In this document: positions 9,451-19,885 of the stretch, piece after piece
Layout of the letters: each line of letters begins with the position of its first letter
How positions within the stretch are numbered: position 1 is the first letter of the stretch
Assembly (NCBI GenBank): GCA_014378195.1
Contig: JACMOC010000071.1
Span: forward strand, 47,078-111,077
Direction: 5' to 3'
Source: Oligoflexus sp.
GTDB taxonomy: Bacteria > Bdellovibrionota_B > Oligoflexia > Oligoflexales > Oligoflexaceae
DNA length: 64,000 nucleotides
Notes under the pieces: model-generated
The model's input: the letters and a program-made list of their open reading frames with translations, nothing else
The model's database searches: none
Told to the model about the DNA's origin: nothing
Made by a program: the position numbers and the translations under genes

Positions 9451-12400
9451 TTATGGATGTTCGTGTCCTGCCGGTTGCTCGTTCGCAGCCAATCCTTCGG
9501 ATCCATCGTGACGAACTCGCATGAGGTAATTCACGTTAGGAAGGGTTTTTAGACCGTACTCTTGCTTCGTGGCATCGCCGTTAAGAAGCAGATAAGAGCG
9601 GTTATCGCGGCGGTTACGAGTGATGCGGCTGCTCGGATCTTTGAGGTTACCGAAAGTAATGGCATCCGTTGGACAAGCGGTTTGACATGCAGTTCGGATC
9701 TCGCCATCGACAATCGCACGACCTTGCTGTTTTGCATTGTGTTTCGCGTCATGAATACGTTGCACACAGAAGCTACATTTTTCCATGATACCGCGGGTAC
9801 GCACAGTAACATCGGGATTGAGAGCACGTGGATTGCGATCAATTGGGTTGTCGGTGACAACGTTCCACTTGTGAGTAAACCAGTTGAAGCGACGAACTTT
9901 GTAGGGGCACGCGTTACCGCAGTAACGAGTCCCGATGCAACGGTTGTAAGTCTGGACGTTCATGCCTTCCGGATCGTGAGTCGTTGCGAATACCGGACAA
10001 ACCGCTTCGCAAGGCGCATGATTACAGTGCTGACATGGAACAGGCTGGAACGCGACTTCTGGATTGTTCACTTCACCGCTGAAATAACGGTCGATACGAA
10101 TCCAGGTCATTTCACGGCCGATCAGGATCTGCTCGCGACCGACGTGTGGAATGTTGTTTTCAAGAGTACAGGCAACGTTACACGCACCGCATCCGTTACA
10201 ACGATCCAAGTCGAACGACATACCCCAACGATAGGTCTCGCTTGCTTTCCAGTCTGGGAAGAGCCACGAGGTTCCGCGCAGGTCGCCTGGTTTCGGTGAG
10301 TGCGACGGATATAAATCCGGAACATCATCGAGGTCTTTGAAATTGCGCATGCCTTTGGCCGCTTGTGTCAAAGTCAAAACCGGCATGATATCGCGACGGT
10401 TGGCAATATCGTTGTGTTTCTGCATCGCTGCAAGGCGGTAACGTTTACCGACTTTTTCAAGTGTAACCACTTGGCCCGAGGTCACAGGATCCTGCGTGAA
10501 GGAATCAACTTTTGCTTCCAAAAGAAGCAAGGGATCGATACCGACGCCATCGGAAATTTTGGAAATACCGTTGCGGTGCCCATTACCGCGACGAATCGCG
10601 ATTGTATCCGCGTGAAGGCCCGGCATTGGGTAACACGAAACTTCGACTGTTCCCGCTGGGCTCTTGATGCGAACGAGGTCGTTATATTTCAGACCGAGTT
10701 CACGGCATTTATTCGGGTTGATAGCAACCCATGTATCCCAGGCGATCGTCGTCAGGCCATCACCGGCTTCTTGGAGAATTGGACGGTCTGCACCCGTACC
10801 GTCGCCCAACTTGGGATCGAGGTAGGCAACAAGTTTGAGACCTTCGGAAACGGGAACCGGTTTGAAAGCGGCACTGACATCGGCAAGGCTGGTTGCGTTG
10901 TCACGTTTCGTCAGCTGCGAGACATAGAAGCCTTTGCGCTGAATCGCCATGAAGAAGGTATCGAAATCTTTAGTGATTCCAGACTGTTTGTAGAGGACTT
11001 GCCACTGCTTGCGGAGGTAGGCGCGATAGTCTTCGAAGCCCATAGGCTTGCCCATCGCTGCGGCTGTCCAAAGCAATACATCTTCAGCTTGTTGACTGTT
11101 TGTGATCGAGCGAACAGTTGGTTGCTGGATCGACCAGAAACCAGCGACGAGTTCTTCGTCACCCCAGCACTCAAGCGGGTTGTGTGTATTGACGATGTGC
11201 GAAGCAAAATCATCTGTTTCGCTTGGCATTGTATTCATTGAAACAACGTGTTTGATGCCCTTAATGATCGCTTCAACACCGAACGAGGCTGGCAATGTAA
11301 ACGTCGGGTTTACGTCGACAACGAAGAGGGTGTCGATCGTTGCCGCATCTTTCAGGAAGCGGGCGACATCGCCAGGACGCGCTGGGTTTTTGAACCAACC
11401 TTGGTCAAAAAACAAGAGATGATCCGTGTAAGCGCCGAGGAGAATGTTCGCCATGATCGCTGCAAGTTGAACGAGCGTTCCGTTTTGCGACGAAGCGCCT
11501 GACTCACCCGCGAGAAGAACCGCACCGCCTTTGACCGCTGAAACAGCAAGCTTTGCAACAGCATCATCAAGTTTGAGGCGAGATTTGGTGCTATCGATCA
11601 GAGCTTTTTGCGAAGCGATAACGGCACGAATACGGGATTTATCCGACTCGCTGCCTTTAGCGCCGCCTTGTCCAAGAAGGGCTTCAACAAAGGCCAAAAT
11701 CACACCAAGCTCGTCACCAGGAGCGATAGGGTAACGCTCCGAAGCTTTCGCACCGGTCTGTGTCATGCGGTTTTCAAAAGTAACAAAACGACCTTTTTGG
11801 CCATTGCGGAACGCAAAACCTGAGGTCCAGCTTTTTGTTTCGAAGATGCTGGCGATACCACAGTCCTGGAAATCTGTTCCCACACCGATGAGAAGCTTCG
11901 CGCGACGAAGGTCGGAACGAGGCAATCCATCAACGCCGAAGGCCATTTTATGGGCAGTCGCCATACTATTGAAGAGAGTGTTGCTCTCAAGAACATACAC
12001 GCCGTCGTCCGACTGGCCGATTTGCTTCAGAAAGTCTTTGTAGAATTGAACGGACGAGCCTGTGGTGCCTTTGATCAAAAAGCCGACTTTTTTCGACTCT
12101 TTCAAAACATCAGCAAGACTGGTGTGGACATCGTCCCAGCTCACATCGACGACTTTGTCGCCAAACCGAATCTGAGGTGTGGACCGGCGTTCCGGGTGGT
12201 AAAGAGCCTGAAGCTCAGACATCCCGAAAATACTTGCCGAGCCTTGGCTCAACGGATGCTCGGGATTCCCTTCGATAAAAACGGGCCGACCTTCGCGGGT
12301 CTTCACGACAACACCAACTCGGTCGATGGTCGTCGCAAAATATGTTGGAATACCAGGAATGGAATCCATAGGCTGCGTTACGTAAGGAACGGCGTGCTCA

Positions 12401-12669
12401 ACCGGACGACGCACACACGCTGCTGACGCGAGAATCGCACCGGCACCGAACAAACGCATCAAATCGCGGCGATCGACAGCCAGTTTCTTTTCGCCACTCG
12501 AATCTTCTTGCGAAGTTTCTTCAGCGAGATCCGGCATGGCCTCTTCTATATTGACAAAAAACGGACCCGGCACAAACTCTTTGGCCGGTTTTTCGAAAGG
12601 CTGATCATGCGCGACAAAGACTTCACGTTTGTCTTCCAGGCCACGAAGATCGCTATCGAGACTCGTCAT
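9451..12669 (-). CDS. actB: Alternative complex III molybdopterin-like/iron-sulfur fusion subunit ActB
   Basis: 1072 residues. Near residues 67-90 a twin-arginine-like segment (DRRDLMRLFGAGAILASAAC) suggests Tat export to the periplasm. The large middle part is a molybdopterin oxidoreductase-like domain, which in this family has lost the cofactor. The C-terminal third is a four-cluster ferredoxin-type domain with CNGCGACNVAC, CQHCNHAPCEAVCP, CIGTRYCGNACPYKVRRFNW and CSFC...CQTACPTDA. Fusion of the two domains is the hallmark of ActB. It relays electrons from ActC-bound quinol toward the hemes. AGGGAG precedes the start, and the gene follows actA by 59 bases. Confidence 0.96.
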   Translation of the reverse strand: MTSLDSDLRGLEDKREVFVAHDQPFEKPAKEFVPGPFFVNIEEAMPDLAEETSQEDSSGEKKLAVDRRDLMRLFGAGAILASAACVRRPVEHAVPYVTQPMDSIPGIPTYFATTIDRVGVVVKTREGRPVFIEGNPEHPLSQGSASIFGMSELQALYHPERRSTPQIRFGDKVVDVSWDDVHTSLADVLKESKKVGFLIKGTTGSSVQFYKDFLKQIGQSDDGVYVLESNTLFNSMATAHKMAFGVDGLPRSDLRRAKLLIGVGTDFQDCGIASIFETKSWTSGFAFRNGQKGRFVTFENRMTQTGAKASERYPIAPGDELGVILAFVEALLGQGGAKGSESDKSRIRAVIASQKALIDSTKSRLKLDDAVAKLAVSAVKGGAVLLAGESGASSQNGTLVQLAAIMANILLGAYTDHLLFFDQGWFKNPARPGDVARFLKDAATIDTLFVVDVNPTFTLPASFGVEAIIKGIKHVVSMNTMPSETDDFASHIVNTHNPLECWGDEELVAGFWSIQQPTVRSITNSQQAEDVLLWTAAAMGKPMGFEDYRAYLRKQWQVLYKQSGITKDFDTFFMAIQRKGFYVSQLTKRDNATSLADVSAAFKPVPVSEGLKLVAYLDPKLGDGTGADRPILQEAGDGLTTIAWDTWVAINPNKCRELGLKYNDLVRIKSPAGTVEVSCYPMPGLHADTIAIRRGNGHRNGISKISDGVGIDPLLLLEAKVDSFTQDPVTSGQVVTLEKVGKRYRLAAMQKHNDIANRRDIMPVLTLTQAAKGMRNFKDLDDVPDLYPSHSPKPGDLRGTSWLFPDWKASETYRWGMSFDLDRCNGCGACNVACTLENNIPHVGREQILIGREMTWIRIDRYFSGEVNNPEVAFQPVPCQHCNHAPCEAVCPVFATTHDPEGMNVQTYNRCIGTRYCGNACPYKVRRFNWFTHKWNVVTDNPIDRNPRALNPDVTVRTRGIMEKCSFCVQRIHDAKHNAKQQGRAIVDGEIRTACQTACPTDAITFGNLKDPSSRITRNRRDNRSYLLLNGDATKQEYGLKTLPNVNYLMRVRHDGSEGLAANEQPAGHEHP

Positions 12670-12728
12670 CTACCTACTCCCTATAACAACGAGGCTGTTG
12701 CAGCCCCTCGTCTTTTCCCGATGGTTGA

Positions 12729-13283
12729 TTAATAGTGGCAAGTTACGCATTCAATGGGGGCTTTGTTTGCCATGTGGCATTCGATACACCAGCCCATCTG
12801 GAGCGACTTAGCCTGCTGAACCGTACCCATTTTTTCAACCTCGCCATGGCATTCAGCACAGGCTACGCCTTTCTGAACATGGGGTCGGTGAGAGAAGCGT
12901 ACGAAATCCGGCATGTCGTGAACCTTAGTCCACTGCATCGGCTCATTGGCTTTCCACTTGGCGGTAATGAACTTGATCGGGTCCTTTTCCGTTCGCACAT
13001 ACTGGTGACAACCCAAGCAAGTATTCAACGGAGGAATACCAGCAACGGCTGAACGGCGCGCAGAAGAGTGACAGTACTGGCAAGGAATGCCGCGGGCTGC
13101 ATGTTTATCATGCGGAAAATCAATGGGTTGCTCTGGATGATAACCGGCATCGTCGACGGTATCCCCCGGTGTCCACCAGTTGGTCCAGAACTTGTGACCT
13201 CGACCGCAGCCGGTAGTGGCTAGCAGCGAAGCGAGCACAATCATTTTTGCTAGGTGTGAAAACGACATACGCACAGTAGCCAA
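12729..13283 (-). CDS. actA: Alternative complex III pentaheme cytochrome c subunit ActA
   Basis: 184 residues with five CxxCH heme sites: CQYCH, CLGCH, CAECH, CIECH and CVTCH. The count and the hydrophobic N-terminus ending in TTGC (a possible lipoprotein anchor) match ActA. I keep the TTG start at 13283 because a full AAGGAGG lies six bases upstream of it; the internal ATG at 13268 is 23 bases away from that site. It is the first gene of the act operon, so the promoter should lie in the 560-base gap toward uvrB. ActA sits in the periplasm and passes electrons to ActE and then to soluble or oxidase-bound carriers. Confidence 0.95.
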   Translation of the reverse strand: MATVRMSFSHLAKMIVLASLLATTGCGRGHKFWTNWWTPGDTVDDAGYHPEQPIDFPHDKHAARGIPCQYCHSSARRSAVAGIPPLNTCLGCHQYVRTEKDPIKFITAKWKANEPMQWTKVHDMPDFVRFSHRPHVQKGVACAECHGEVEKMGTVQQAKSLQMGWCIECHMANKAPIECVTCHY

Positions 13284-13843
13284 CGATAGCCTCCTTAAAC
13301 GGATAGAACAAATCTTACTAAATGCAATGCTTTGGGTCGACGTTACGGGTGATCCGGAATCCGAACCGTCTACTCTATAGAAACCGAGTCCATCTTTGAA
13401 ATAGGTCGTTTCCTAAAGAAGAAAAATCTTGCATGGAATTAAACGTTAGTGCACGAAAAGCGAATTTCAAATGACGGCCTTAGTTATCATATTTTCCCCA
13501 TAGCGCCAATCAATTTATTGGCGTTATCGGGCCATAAAAGCAGGCAAAAATAGTGCTCACCTCGATCCTTGTTTGCTGACTTCGACCCTGATACAAAGAC
13601 GCACCAAAAAGACTTTGCCAGCTTGATCTCATTTATCGAAATTCGTCTCAAAAGCGGGGCTACGTGAACAGAGCCTCGATTTTAATGGAAAACTTCACCT
13701 AGTACCAAGTAGAAACCGATTGATTCGCAACGATCTTCTGCGACAATCACCAGAAATGTGTCTGAGCTCCATTCAGCGCATCAGACAAAACGTCTTAGCG
13801 ACCCGACCATACCGAAGCTCTTCAGAAATAAGAGGTAGCAAAT
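13284..13843. other. 560-base divergent intergenic region between actA and uvrB
   Basis: No convincing gene; the 13720..13911 track ORF overlaps the uvrB start out of frame. It must hold the divergent promoters of the act operon and uvrBC. A perfect inverted repeat lies at 13504-13523. No clear -35/-10 pair could be assigned by eye, and no TTAC-N3-GTAA LexA-like site was seen before uvrB. Confidence 0.6.
13504..13523. repeat. Inverted repeat CGCCAAT-N6-ATTGGCG
   Basis: A perfect 7 bp inverted repeat with a six-base spacer, near the middle of the act-uvrB intergenic region. No T-run follows, so an operator is more likely than a terminator. Confidence 0.6.
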
Positions 13844-15871
13844 ATGCATTTCGAACTCGCCAGCGATTTTTCTCCGCAAGGGGATCAACCCACGGCCATT
13901 GCCACCATTAGAAAAACGTTTGCTGACGGTCAGAAACACAGCGTACTCATGGGCGTAACAGGTTCGGGTAAGACGTTTACGATGGCTAACGTAATCAAAG
14001 AGATGGGGCTCCCCACTTTAGTCGTCGCCCCCAACAAAACACTCGCCGCTCAGCTCTTTACAGAGCTACGCGAATTTTTCCCTCAGAACGCCGTCGGTTT
14101 CTTCATAAGTTATTATGACTACTATCAGCCCGAGGCGTACATTCCAAGTTCGGATACCTTCATCGCAAAAGACGCCATGATCAACGACGACATAGATAAA
14201 ATGCGTCACGCCGCTACCCAAACACTCTTCGAACGAAAAGACGTCATCATCGTCGCAAGCGTGAGTTGCATCTACGGCCTGGGATCACCCGATAGCTATG
14301 CCAATCTTGTCGTGAACCTAAAAACCGGTGAAGAGATCGAACGCAATAAATTTCTACGCAGTCTCATCGACATTCAATACTCACGAAACGATACCGCTTT
14401 GCAACGAGGAACGTTTCGCGTGCGTGGGGACGTCGTCGATATCCTCCCCTCACATCAAAAAGATCAAGGCATCCGCGTCGAGTTCTTCGGAGACGAGATA
14501 GAGACTATCTCGCTCTTCGATGTTTTAACAGGTAAGAAACTCAAACAATTTGATTCGATATCAATCTATCCTAACTCCCATTACGTTACCGAGCGTGGCG
14601 ACATGAAGGCCATTATCCGTGAAATCCTTACGGACCTTGGGATACGGCTTCGCGAACTGCAGGCCGAAGGCAAGTTAGTCGAGTATCAAAGGCTTGAACA
14701 GCGAACCATGCATGACGTCGAATTATTGGAAGAAATTGGATTCTGCCCCGGAATTGAGAACTATTCTCGTTATTTGACGGGATCCATTCCGGGCCAGCCG
14801 CCCCCGACTCTGCTCGATTATTTTCCAGATAAATTTCTGACTATCATCGATGAGAGCCACATCACAGTTCCTCAGATCGGTGCCATGTATCGTGGCGACC
14901 GCGCGCGGAAAGAGACTCTCGTGAATTTCGGTTTTCGTCTGCCCGCCGCTCTCGACAACCGCCCGCTGAAGTTTGACGAATTTCTGGAACGCACTGATCT
15001 TCTGCTTCACGTCTCTGCAACACCGGGAAAGTACGAAGTGGAACAAGCGGGTGGCCATTACGCAGAACAGATTATCCGCCCGACTGGCCTCATCGACCCG
15101 CAGATAGAAATCAGACCCACTACTCATCAGGTCGATGACCTCCTGAGCGAGATACGATTGGGCGTCACGGGTGGCTATCGTATCCTGATCACGACCTTAA
15201 CAAAGCGAATGGCCGAGGATCTCAGTTCTTATTACAAGGATCTCGGCATCAAAGTTCGCTACCTTCATTCCGACATTGAATCTCTGGAGCGAAGCGAGAT
15301 ACTGCGTGACTTACGCAAAGGGGTTATCGATGTTTTGATAGGCATCAACCTTTTGCGAGAAGGCCTGGATTTGCCTGAAGTCGCCCTGGTCGCCATCATG
15401 GATGCCGATAAGGAAGGCTTCCTGCGCTCTCGATCCTCTCTCATTCAAACTGTAGGTCGTGCTGCACGTAACGTCAATGGTCGCGTTATCTTCTATGCGG
15501 ACAGGATCACTGATTCGATGAAGGCCTGCATGGACGAGACGGATCGACGACGTACGATACAATTAGCCTATAATGCAGAGCATGGGATAACACCCCTTAC
15601 CATTAACAAAGCTATGCAGCCCGGCTTACGGGAAATATACGGTTTGAGTTCCGACGACGGGCACAAACCGAATGCATTAATTGAGGACCTGCTCAGCGAG
15701 CACGACATAAAAAGTATCGCGCAGCTCGAGAAACTCGTCAAAAAGAAAAGCAAGGAAATGCAGAAATATGCCGCCGAACTCGACTTTGAGAAGGCCGCTG
15801 AAGTACGCGACGTGATCGCCGCTTTGAAAGATACAATGCTGGCGTTCATGGATCAGACTGGAGCCGAATGA
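13844..15871 (+). CDS. uvrB: Excinuclease ABC subunit UvrB
   Basis: 675 residues, normal for UvrB. Walker A GVTGSGKT is at about residues 37-44. The beta-hairpin region that clamps damaged DNA is [20 protein letters not shown], and the DEAD-like Walker B is DESH. Helicase motifs V/VI include [17 protein letters not shown] and [11 protein letters not shown]-terminal UVR domain ([16 protein letters not shown]) contacts UvrC. UvrB takes over lesions from UvrA and loads UvrC in nucleotide excision repair. RBS AGAGGT precedes the ATG. The stop overlaps the uvrC start (ATGA), so the two are translationally coupled. Confidence 0.98.
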   Translation: MHFELASDFSPQGDQPTAIATIRKTFADGQKHSVLMGVTGSGKTFTMANVIKEMGLPTLVVAPNKTLAAQLFTELREFFPQNAVGFFISYYDYYQPEAYIPSSDTFIAKDAMINDDIDKMRHAATQTLFERKDVIIVASVSCIYGLGSPDSYANLVVNLKTGEEIERNKFLRSLIDIQYSRNDTALQRGTFRVRGDVVDILPSHQKDQGIRVEFFGDEIETISLFDVLTGKKLKQFDSISIYPNSHYVTERGDMKAIIREILTDLGIRLRELQAEGKLVEYQRLEQRTMHDVELLEEIGFCPGIENYSRYLTGSIPGQPPPTLLDYFPDKFLTIIDESHITVPQIGAMYRGDRARKETLVNFGFRLPAALDNRPLKFDEFLERTDLLLHVSATPGKYEVEQAGGHYAEQIIRPTGLIDPQIEIRPTTHQVDDLLSEIRLGVTGGYRILITTLTKRMAEDLSSYYKDLGIKVRYLHSDIESLERSEILRDLRKGVIDVLIGINLLREGLDLPEVALVAIMDADKEGFLRSRSSLIQTVGRAARNVNGRVIFYADRITDSMKACMDETDRRRTIQLAYNAEHGITPLTINKAMQPGLREIYGLSSDDGHKPNALIEDLLSEHDIKSIAQLEKLVKKKSKEMQKYAAELDFEKAAEVRDVIAALKDTMLAFMDQTGAE

Positions 15872-17715
15872 GCACCTTAGCGGAAAAATTGAAACAATTG
15901 CCTCAGGATGCCGGCGTCTACTTGATGAAGGACAAAAAAGGCACCATTATCTATGTCGGCAAAGCCAAAAACCTGAAAAACCGTGTTTCCAGTTATTTTC
16001 AGAGTTCAAACCAGCACACGTATAAAACCCGGACGCTCGTCTCGGAAATTTGCGACTTCGATCTCATGCTTGTGCAGAACGAGGTGGAGGCCCTGCTGCT
16101 CGAAAGGACTTTGATCCGGCATCATATGCCGCGCTTCAATATCCTTTTACGTGATGACAAGGAATACCCGTTCCTTCGCATCTGTTATGAAGATCCCTGG
16201 CCGCGCATTGTCAAGGTCCGCAAAAGAAAGGATGACAGCGCGCATTACATCGGCCCCTTCAGCAGTTCGTCGCGACTCAATGTCCTCCTTCGTCAGGTTT
16301 ACAAGATTTTCCCGTTGATTCGGTGTTCCGCGCACGAATTTAAAACAGCGAAAAGACCCTGCAACTATTACCACATGAAGATGTGTCTCGGTCCGTGCAC
16401 CCTGCCGGTCGACCGGAAGTACTATATCAGCCTGCTTAAAGATGCAGCGTCGCTCCTGGAGGGCAATGTGTCGAAACTTAGACGCGAACTCGAACAGAAG
16501 ATGAAGGCCGCGGCCAAAGGCGAGAATTACGAGCTCGCCGCTCAGTTGCGTGATCAGATCCAAGCGATCGACCACATCAGCCAGCAGCAGGTCGCGATAC
16601 TCGATTCCACTGTGGATGCCGATATCATAGGGGTGACGAGCGCCGGTGATAAACGCTCATTTAACGTCACCATGGTGCGCAATCGGACTATGCTCGGCGG
16701 TGATCATTTTATCGTCGAAAGTTCGGCGGGATTGCCCGCCGAGGAAATGACCTGGTTTATCCTGCAGTATTACACCAATAAACAGGTACCCGCTCTTGTC
16801 CTTCTGCGTGATACAACCGATCTCGACACCGAACTTGCCTCGGTCATCTGTCAGCAACAGGATACGTCGGCTGTTATTCGCCAGATCAAAAAAGGGGAAG
16901 AGGCCGACCTTCTTGATATCTCTGAGCGTAATGCCATGCATCAACTCGAAGCCCAGGAGAACCAGAAAAATCAGCAGCAATTGGGCCTGCAGCTACTCCA
17001 GGAAACGCTTGAGCTTCCAAGATGGCCCGAGCGCATCGAATGCATCGATATCTCCAACTTGCAAGGCACCGCTATCGTCGCGTCCGACGTGTGTTTTGTG
17101 AATGGAAAACCGGCTAAAGAATTTTATCGGCGTTATGAAGTCAAAACCGTGGTCGGCGCGCCGGACGATTTTGCAAGCATGCAGGAGATCGTCAAACGTC
17201 GTATCGAACGTGCGTTACGGGACGATGATTTGCCTGACTTATTGATTATTGATGGGGGCCGTCCTCAGGTGAGAGCAGTCATGGAAGTTGTTGATACTTA
17301 TCCCGATTTGAACCTACCGATCGTTGGCCTTGCCAAAAGTCGACTCGACAAAGGACGACGTGACGACAGACGATCCGTGGAAGCATCGAAGGAACGATTG
17401 GTTTTGCCACATCAGGAAGAACCGATAGAACTTGTCGAGGGCGGACACGTCTTTCGGCTCGTGACCCGCATTCGGGACGAAGCTCACCGATTTGCAATTA
17501 CGTATCACAGGAAAAAGCGGCAAGGCATTTCGCATGCATCTGTTTTGGATGAGGTGACAGGCATCGGACCGGCTTTGAAAAAGCGACTTTTGATCGAATT
17601 TGGGACCATTCAAGGCATCGCGGATGCAAGCTTGGAACGCCTCATGAGCATTAAAGGCGTAAGCGAAAAAACAGCCTTGAATCTTCATACAACGCTGCGG
17701 GCAAAAGATACTTAG
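15868..17715 (+). CDS. uvrC: Excinuclease ABC subunit UvrC
   Basis: 615 residues. The N-terminal GIY-YIG nuclease ([20 protein letters not shown]) makes the 3' incision. A Cys-containing region ([25 protein letters not shown]) is typical of the family. The UVR domain at about residues 210-232 ([17 protein letters not shown]) binds UvrB. The C-terminal RNase H-like nuclease keeps the CIDISN and [11 protein letters not shown] acidic motifs, and paired helix-hairpin-helix motifs end the protein ([24 protein letters not shown]). It overlaps uvrB by four bases and ends eight bases from the convergent lipoprotein gene. Confidence 0.98.
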   Translation: MSTLAEKLKQLPQDAGVYLMKDKKGTIIYVGKAKNLKNRVSSYFQSSNQHTYKTRTLVSEICDFDLMLVQNEVEALLLERTLIRHHMPRFNILLRDDKEYPFLRICYEDPWPRIVKVRKRKDDSAHYIGPFSSSSRLNVLLRQVYKIFPLIRCSAHEFKTAKRPCNYYHMKMCLGPCTLPVDRKYYISLLKDAASLLEGNVSKLRRELEQKMKAAAKGENYELAAQLRDQIQAIDHISQQQVAILDSTVDADIIGVTSAGDKRSFNVTMVRNRTMLGGDHFIVESSAGLPAEEMTWFILQYYTNKQVPALVLLRDTTDLDTELASVICQQQDTSAVIRQIKKGEEADLLDISERNAMHQLEAQENQKNQQQLGLQLLQETLELPRWPERIECIDISNLQGTAIVASDVCFVNGKPAKEFYRRYEVKTVVGAPDDFASMQEIVKRRIERALRDDDLPDLLIIDGGRPQVRAVMEVVDTYPDLNLPIVGLAKSRLDKGRRDDRRSVEASKERLVLPHQEEPIELVEGGHVFRLVTRIRDEAHRFAITYHRKKRQGISHASVLDEVTGIGPALKKRLLIEFGTIQGIADASLERLMSIKGVSEKTALNLHTTLRAKDT

Positions 17716-17723
17716 ACGAAGGG

Positions 17724-18794
17724 CTACTGGACTTTTGGAATACTGATTTTGCCAAAAACCCAATGTTGGGCCGCGTCCGCCGGGTCACAGGCAACGAGGG
17801 TTAGCTGTGCATAATTATCGGCGACTTGAAGGGGATTGGTTTCGTGCAGGCACTTTTCAGTGCCCGCAGCTTTGATCTGCTCGCCACTTACCGCCCAGGT
17901 CTGAACGGTGGGGCTATCGCAACTCACGATCTTGGCTTTCCCATCACTGCCTGCAGGAAACGTAAAGGCCAGGCAATCGCCCGTCGTGTTAACCATCTTT
18001 TTATCGCTGGTAAACGTCCAATCGGCATCAGCGGATTTATCCGCACACTGAATCGTATAAATATCATCTTTGTAGAAGGAATAACGCGAAATGCAGCGAT
18101 ACCGTTCGGTCGCGGGGACCGTCCGTGTGGTGCGGATATAATGGTACTCAGAAACGTAGGGGAAACCTCCAGCACTTGCGATAGGGTCTTTTACAAGCGT
18201 ATCGATTCCGGCATGAACCGAGCTCACGCTAAACTTCATAGCCTTGACGGCAGCGGAAACCTCAGCCTTGTTAGCCCCACTAAAAACAAATCGACGATGC
18301 CAGAGGGAATAGGATGACAGATCCGAACTGCTGGCTATTTTAAGGGGTTCATTGCCTTTTACCAGCCAGGTATTAGTATACCCATCTTTTGTTATATCAA
18401 TTTTCAAACCCGACTTCGGATCCATCAGACCGCAGATGACTTTCGCTTGTGTGTCCGCCACCTCTTCATTGAAACAGACCAACTTTGCCGTTTTGATCGC
18501 AAGAGTGGGCGTGGCTCCAAGCGCACCGGGGTCGGTCGTAATAACTGGAAGTGATGAAGCTGCGGGTGTCATGACCGGAGTGGGCGTCATGATCGGGGAA
18601 GGCGACACGACTGGAACGGGTTCAGTTGCAGGGTTTACTTCGATGTTTTGTGACGAGACAGACGAATCGGGCGCAACCGAAGACGTGTGACTTTTGAGAT
18701 CGGGGGCCACCGCATTATTCACTGCACAACCCGTGCCGGCGCATAGGGCCAGCAGGCTGGTGCACAGAAAATAGTTAAGTTGCCTTGACGCCAT
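17724..18794 (-). CDS. Lipoprotein with ricin-like C-terminal domain (family copy 1)
   Basis: 356 residues with an N-terminal signal ending in a lipobox-like GTGC. A low-complexity Pro/Thr/Val linker (residues about 50-90) follows, then a conserved N-terminal unit (LVCFNEEVAD, VICGLMDPKSGLKIDI, WHRRFVF, VKAMKFSV) shared with the genes at 18810 and 23375. The C-terminal 120 residues have ricin B-lectin traits: ADWTFTSDKKMVNTTGDCLAF, VQTWAVSGEQI, CLHE, AQHWVFG, with repeated Q/D-x-W and CL motifs. It is probably surface or periplasmic and carbohydrate-binding by analogy; no enzyme domain is seen. Cotranscribed with the upstream copy (15-base gap). Confidence 0.8.
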   Translation of the reverse strand: MASRQLNYFLCTSLLALCAGTGCAVNNAVAPDLKSHTSSVAPDSSVSSQNIEVNPATEPVPVVSPSPIMTPTPVMTPAASSLPVITTDPGALGATPTLAIKTAKLVCFNEEVADTQAKVICGLMDPKSGLKIDITKDGYTNTWLVKGNEPLKIASSSDLSSYSLWHRRFVFSGANKAEVSAAVKAMKFSVSSVHAGIDTLVKDPIASAGGFPYVSEYHYIRTTRTVPATERYRCISRYSFYKDDIYTIQCADKSADADWTFTSDKKMVNTTGDCLAFTFPAGSDGKAKIVSCDSPTVQTWAVSGEQIKAAGTEKCLHETNPLQVADNYAQLTLVACDPADAAQHWVFGKISIPKVQ

Positions 18795-18809
18795 GTCCCG
18801 AGCTCCCGA

Positions 18810-19745
18810 TTATTTGCTTCTTCCGACTATCCAATGCTGACCTATAGCCGCAGTATTGCAGGTCATAAGCGACAAAGTCCCAAATAAAGACGTTGCGTCG
18901 CCGGTATCCGCAAGACACTTCCCTGCGGCCACCGCTTTCACCTGCTCGTTAACGATCGTGAAAACAGGGGCTGTCGAGCAGTCCTGGAGATAGGCTGTGC
19001 CGAGATCATTGAACGTCAGACAGAGTCCAAGTGAGTTCATTATTTTATTATCGAGAGTAAAGACCCAGGCCTGTGCTACAGGGTTTGGATTGCAACTGTA
19101 CGTCTGAGCAATCGTGGGATCGACGGTGGATCGGTCGAGACAGCGATAGGCGCCCGGACCGAGAAGCACACCACTGCGCAGATAGTTCCACGGCGGAATC
19201 TTTGCAGCGGCTGCCGGTGAATTAGGAACTTCCGAAGCGACCGGATTGATCGCGAATTTCTCTCCCATTTGCGTTCCGGCCAGGGAGAATTTCACTGCGT
19301 GCATGTTGGCCTTTAGCTCGGCCGATGACGTTGCTTTAAGCGTATAACGAACATGATACAGTGCGTTTGCATTGAGGATCTGCTGAGTCACGACCAAAGG
19401 CGTCGAGTTCTCGATCGACCAATCCGCGACGATGTTCCGGGACGGAAGGTCGATCCGGCTCGCATCGCTCGTATTGATGAGTCCGCACACTATGGTACCT
19501 GCATCGTCGGTGATGGCATCATCCAGACACGTGAGCAGGGCTCCGGTGATCGCGCTTGGGATTGCGACTGTATCGTTTGCGGAGGGTTGCTGCACGACGG
19601 TCGTAGGACTTGCAGTTTCCGCGGCCACTGGTACGGATTTTTCTTTGACAGACCCACCCAAGTTTGAACTCCCATTGCAGCCGCTGACCAGAGCAATGGC
19701 TATCAATGAGGCAAAACCTTTGGCGATGTAAGGTCTGTTATTCAT
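18810..19745 (-). CDS. Lipoprotein with ricin-like C-terminal domain (family copy 2)
   Basis: 311 residues; signal ends ALVSGC with lipid-modified Cys about 23. The N-terminal unit contains VAIPSAITGALLTCLDD, TIVCGLINTSDASRIDLP, YHVRYTLKATSSAELKANMHAVKFSL, closely matching the gene at 23375 (SIPSAITGVLLTC). The C-terminal part has ricin-like repeats YRCLDRST, AQAWVFTLDNKIMNSLGLCL and GQHWIVG. First gene of a two-gene unit with the 17724 copy, read away from the rlmK-like gene. Probably an envelope lectin-like protein; the N-terminal domain is not recognised. Confidence 0.8.
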   Translation of the reverse strand: MNNRPYIAKGFASLIAIALVSGCNGSSNLGGSVKEKSVPVAAETASPTTVVQQPSANDTVAIPSAITGALLTCLDDAITDDAGTIVCGLINTSDASRIDLPSRNIVADWSIENSTPLVVTQQILNANALYHVRYTLKATSSAELKANMHAVKFSLAGTQMGEKFAINPVASEVPNSPAAAAKIPPWNYLRSGVLLGPGAYRCLDRSTVDPTIAQTYSCNPNPVAQAWVFTLDNKIMNSLGLCLTFNDLGTAYLQDCSTAPVFTIVNEQVKAVAAGKCLADTGDATSLFGTLSLMTCNTAAIGQHWIVGRSK

Positions 19746-19861
19746 AAGGAATCCTGCGTCTGACTAAGTGATTTCACATATTGGTATTCCGAGTACTTCC
19801 TTCTTATCGGTTGGGCTGTGACGAAGATTTAGAAGTATTTCAATTTTTCTCTCTTAATGTA

Positions 19862-19879
19862 ATAATATCATCATATTAT
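19862..19879. promoter_or_regulatory. AT-rich inverted repeat and possible -10 region
   Basis: ATAATAT-CATC-ATATTAT, a perfect 7 bp inverted repeat. Its right arm (TATTAT, 19874-19879) could also serve as the -10 box of the rlmK-like transcript. No good -35 is seen. It lies between two divergent genes and could be an operator. Confidence 0.4.
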
Positions 19880-19885
19880 AGCTTC

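Noticed and set aside
10363-11241. 292-residue plus-strand ORF inside actB
   Set aside because: Lies fully antisense to the well-supported actB gene and has no family-like motifs, so it is a shadow ORF.
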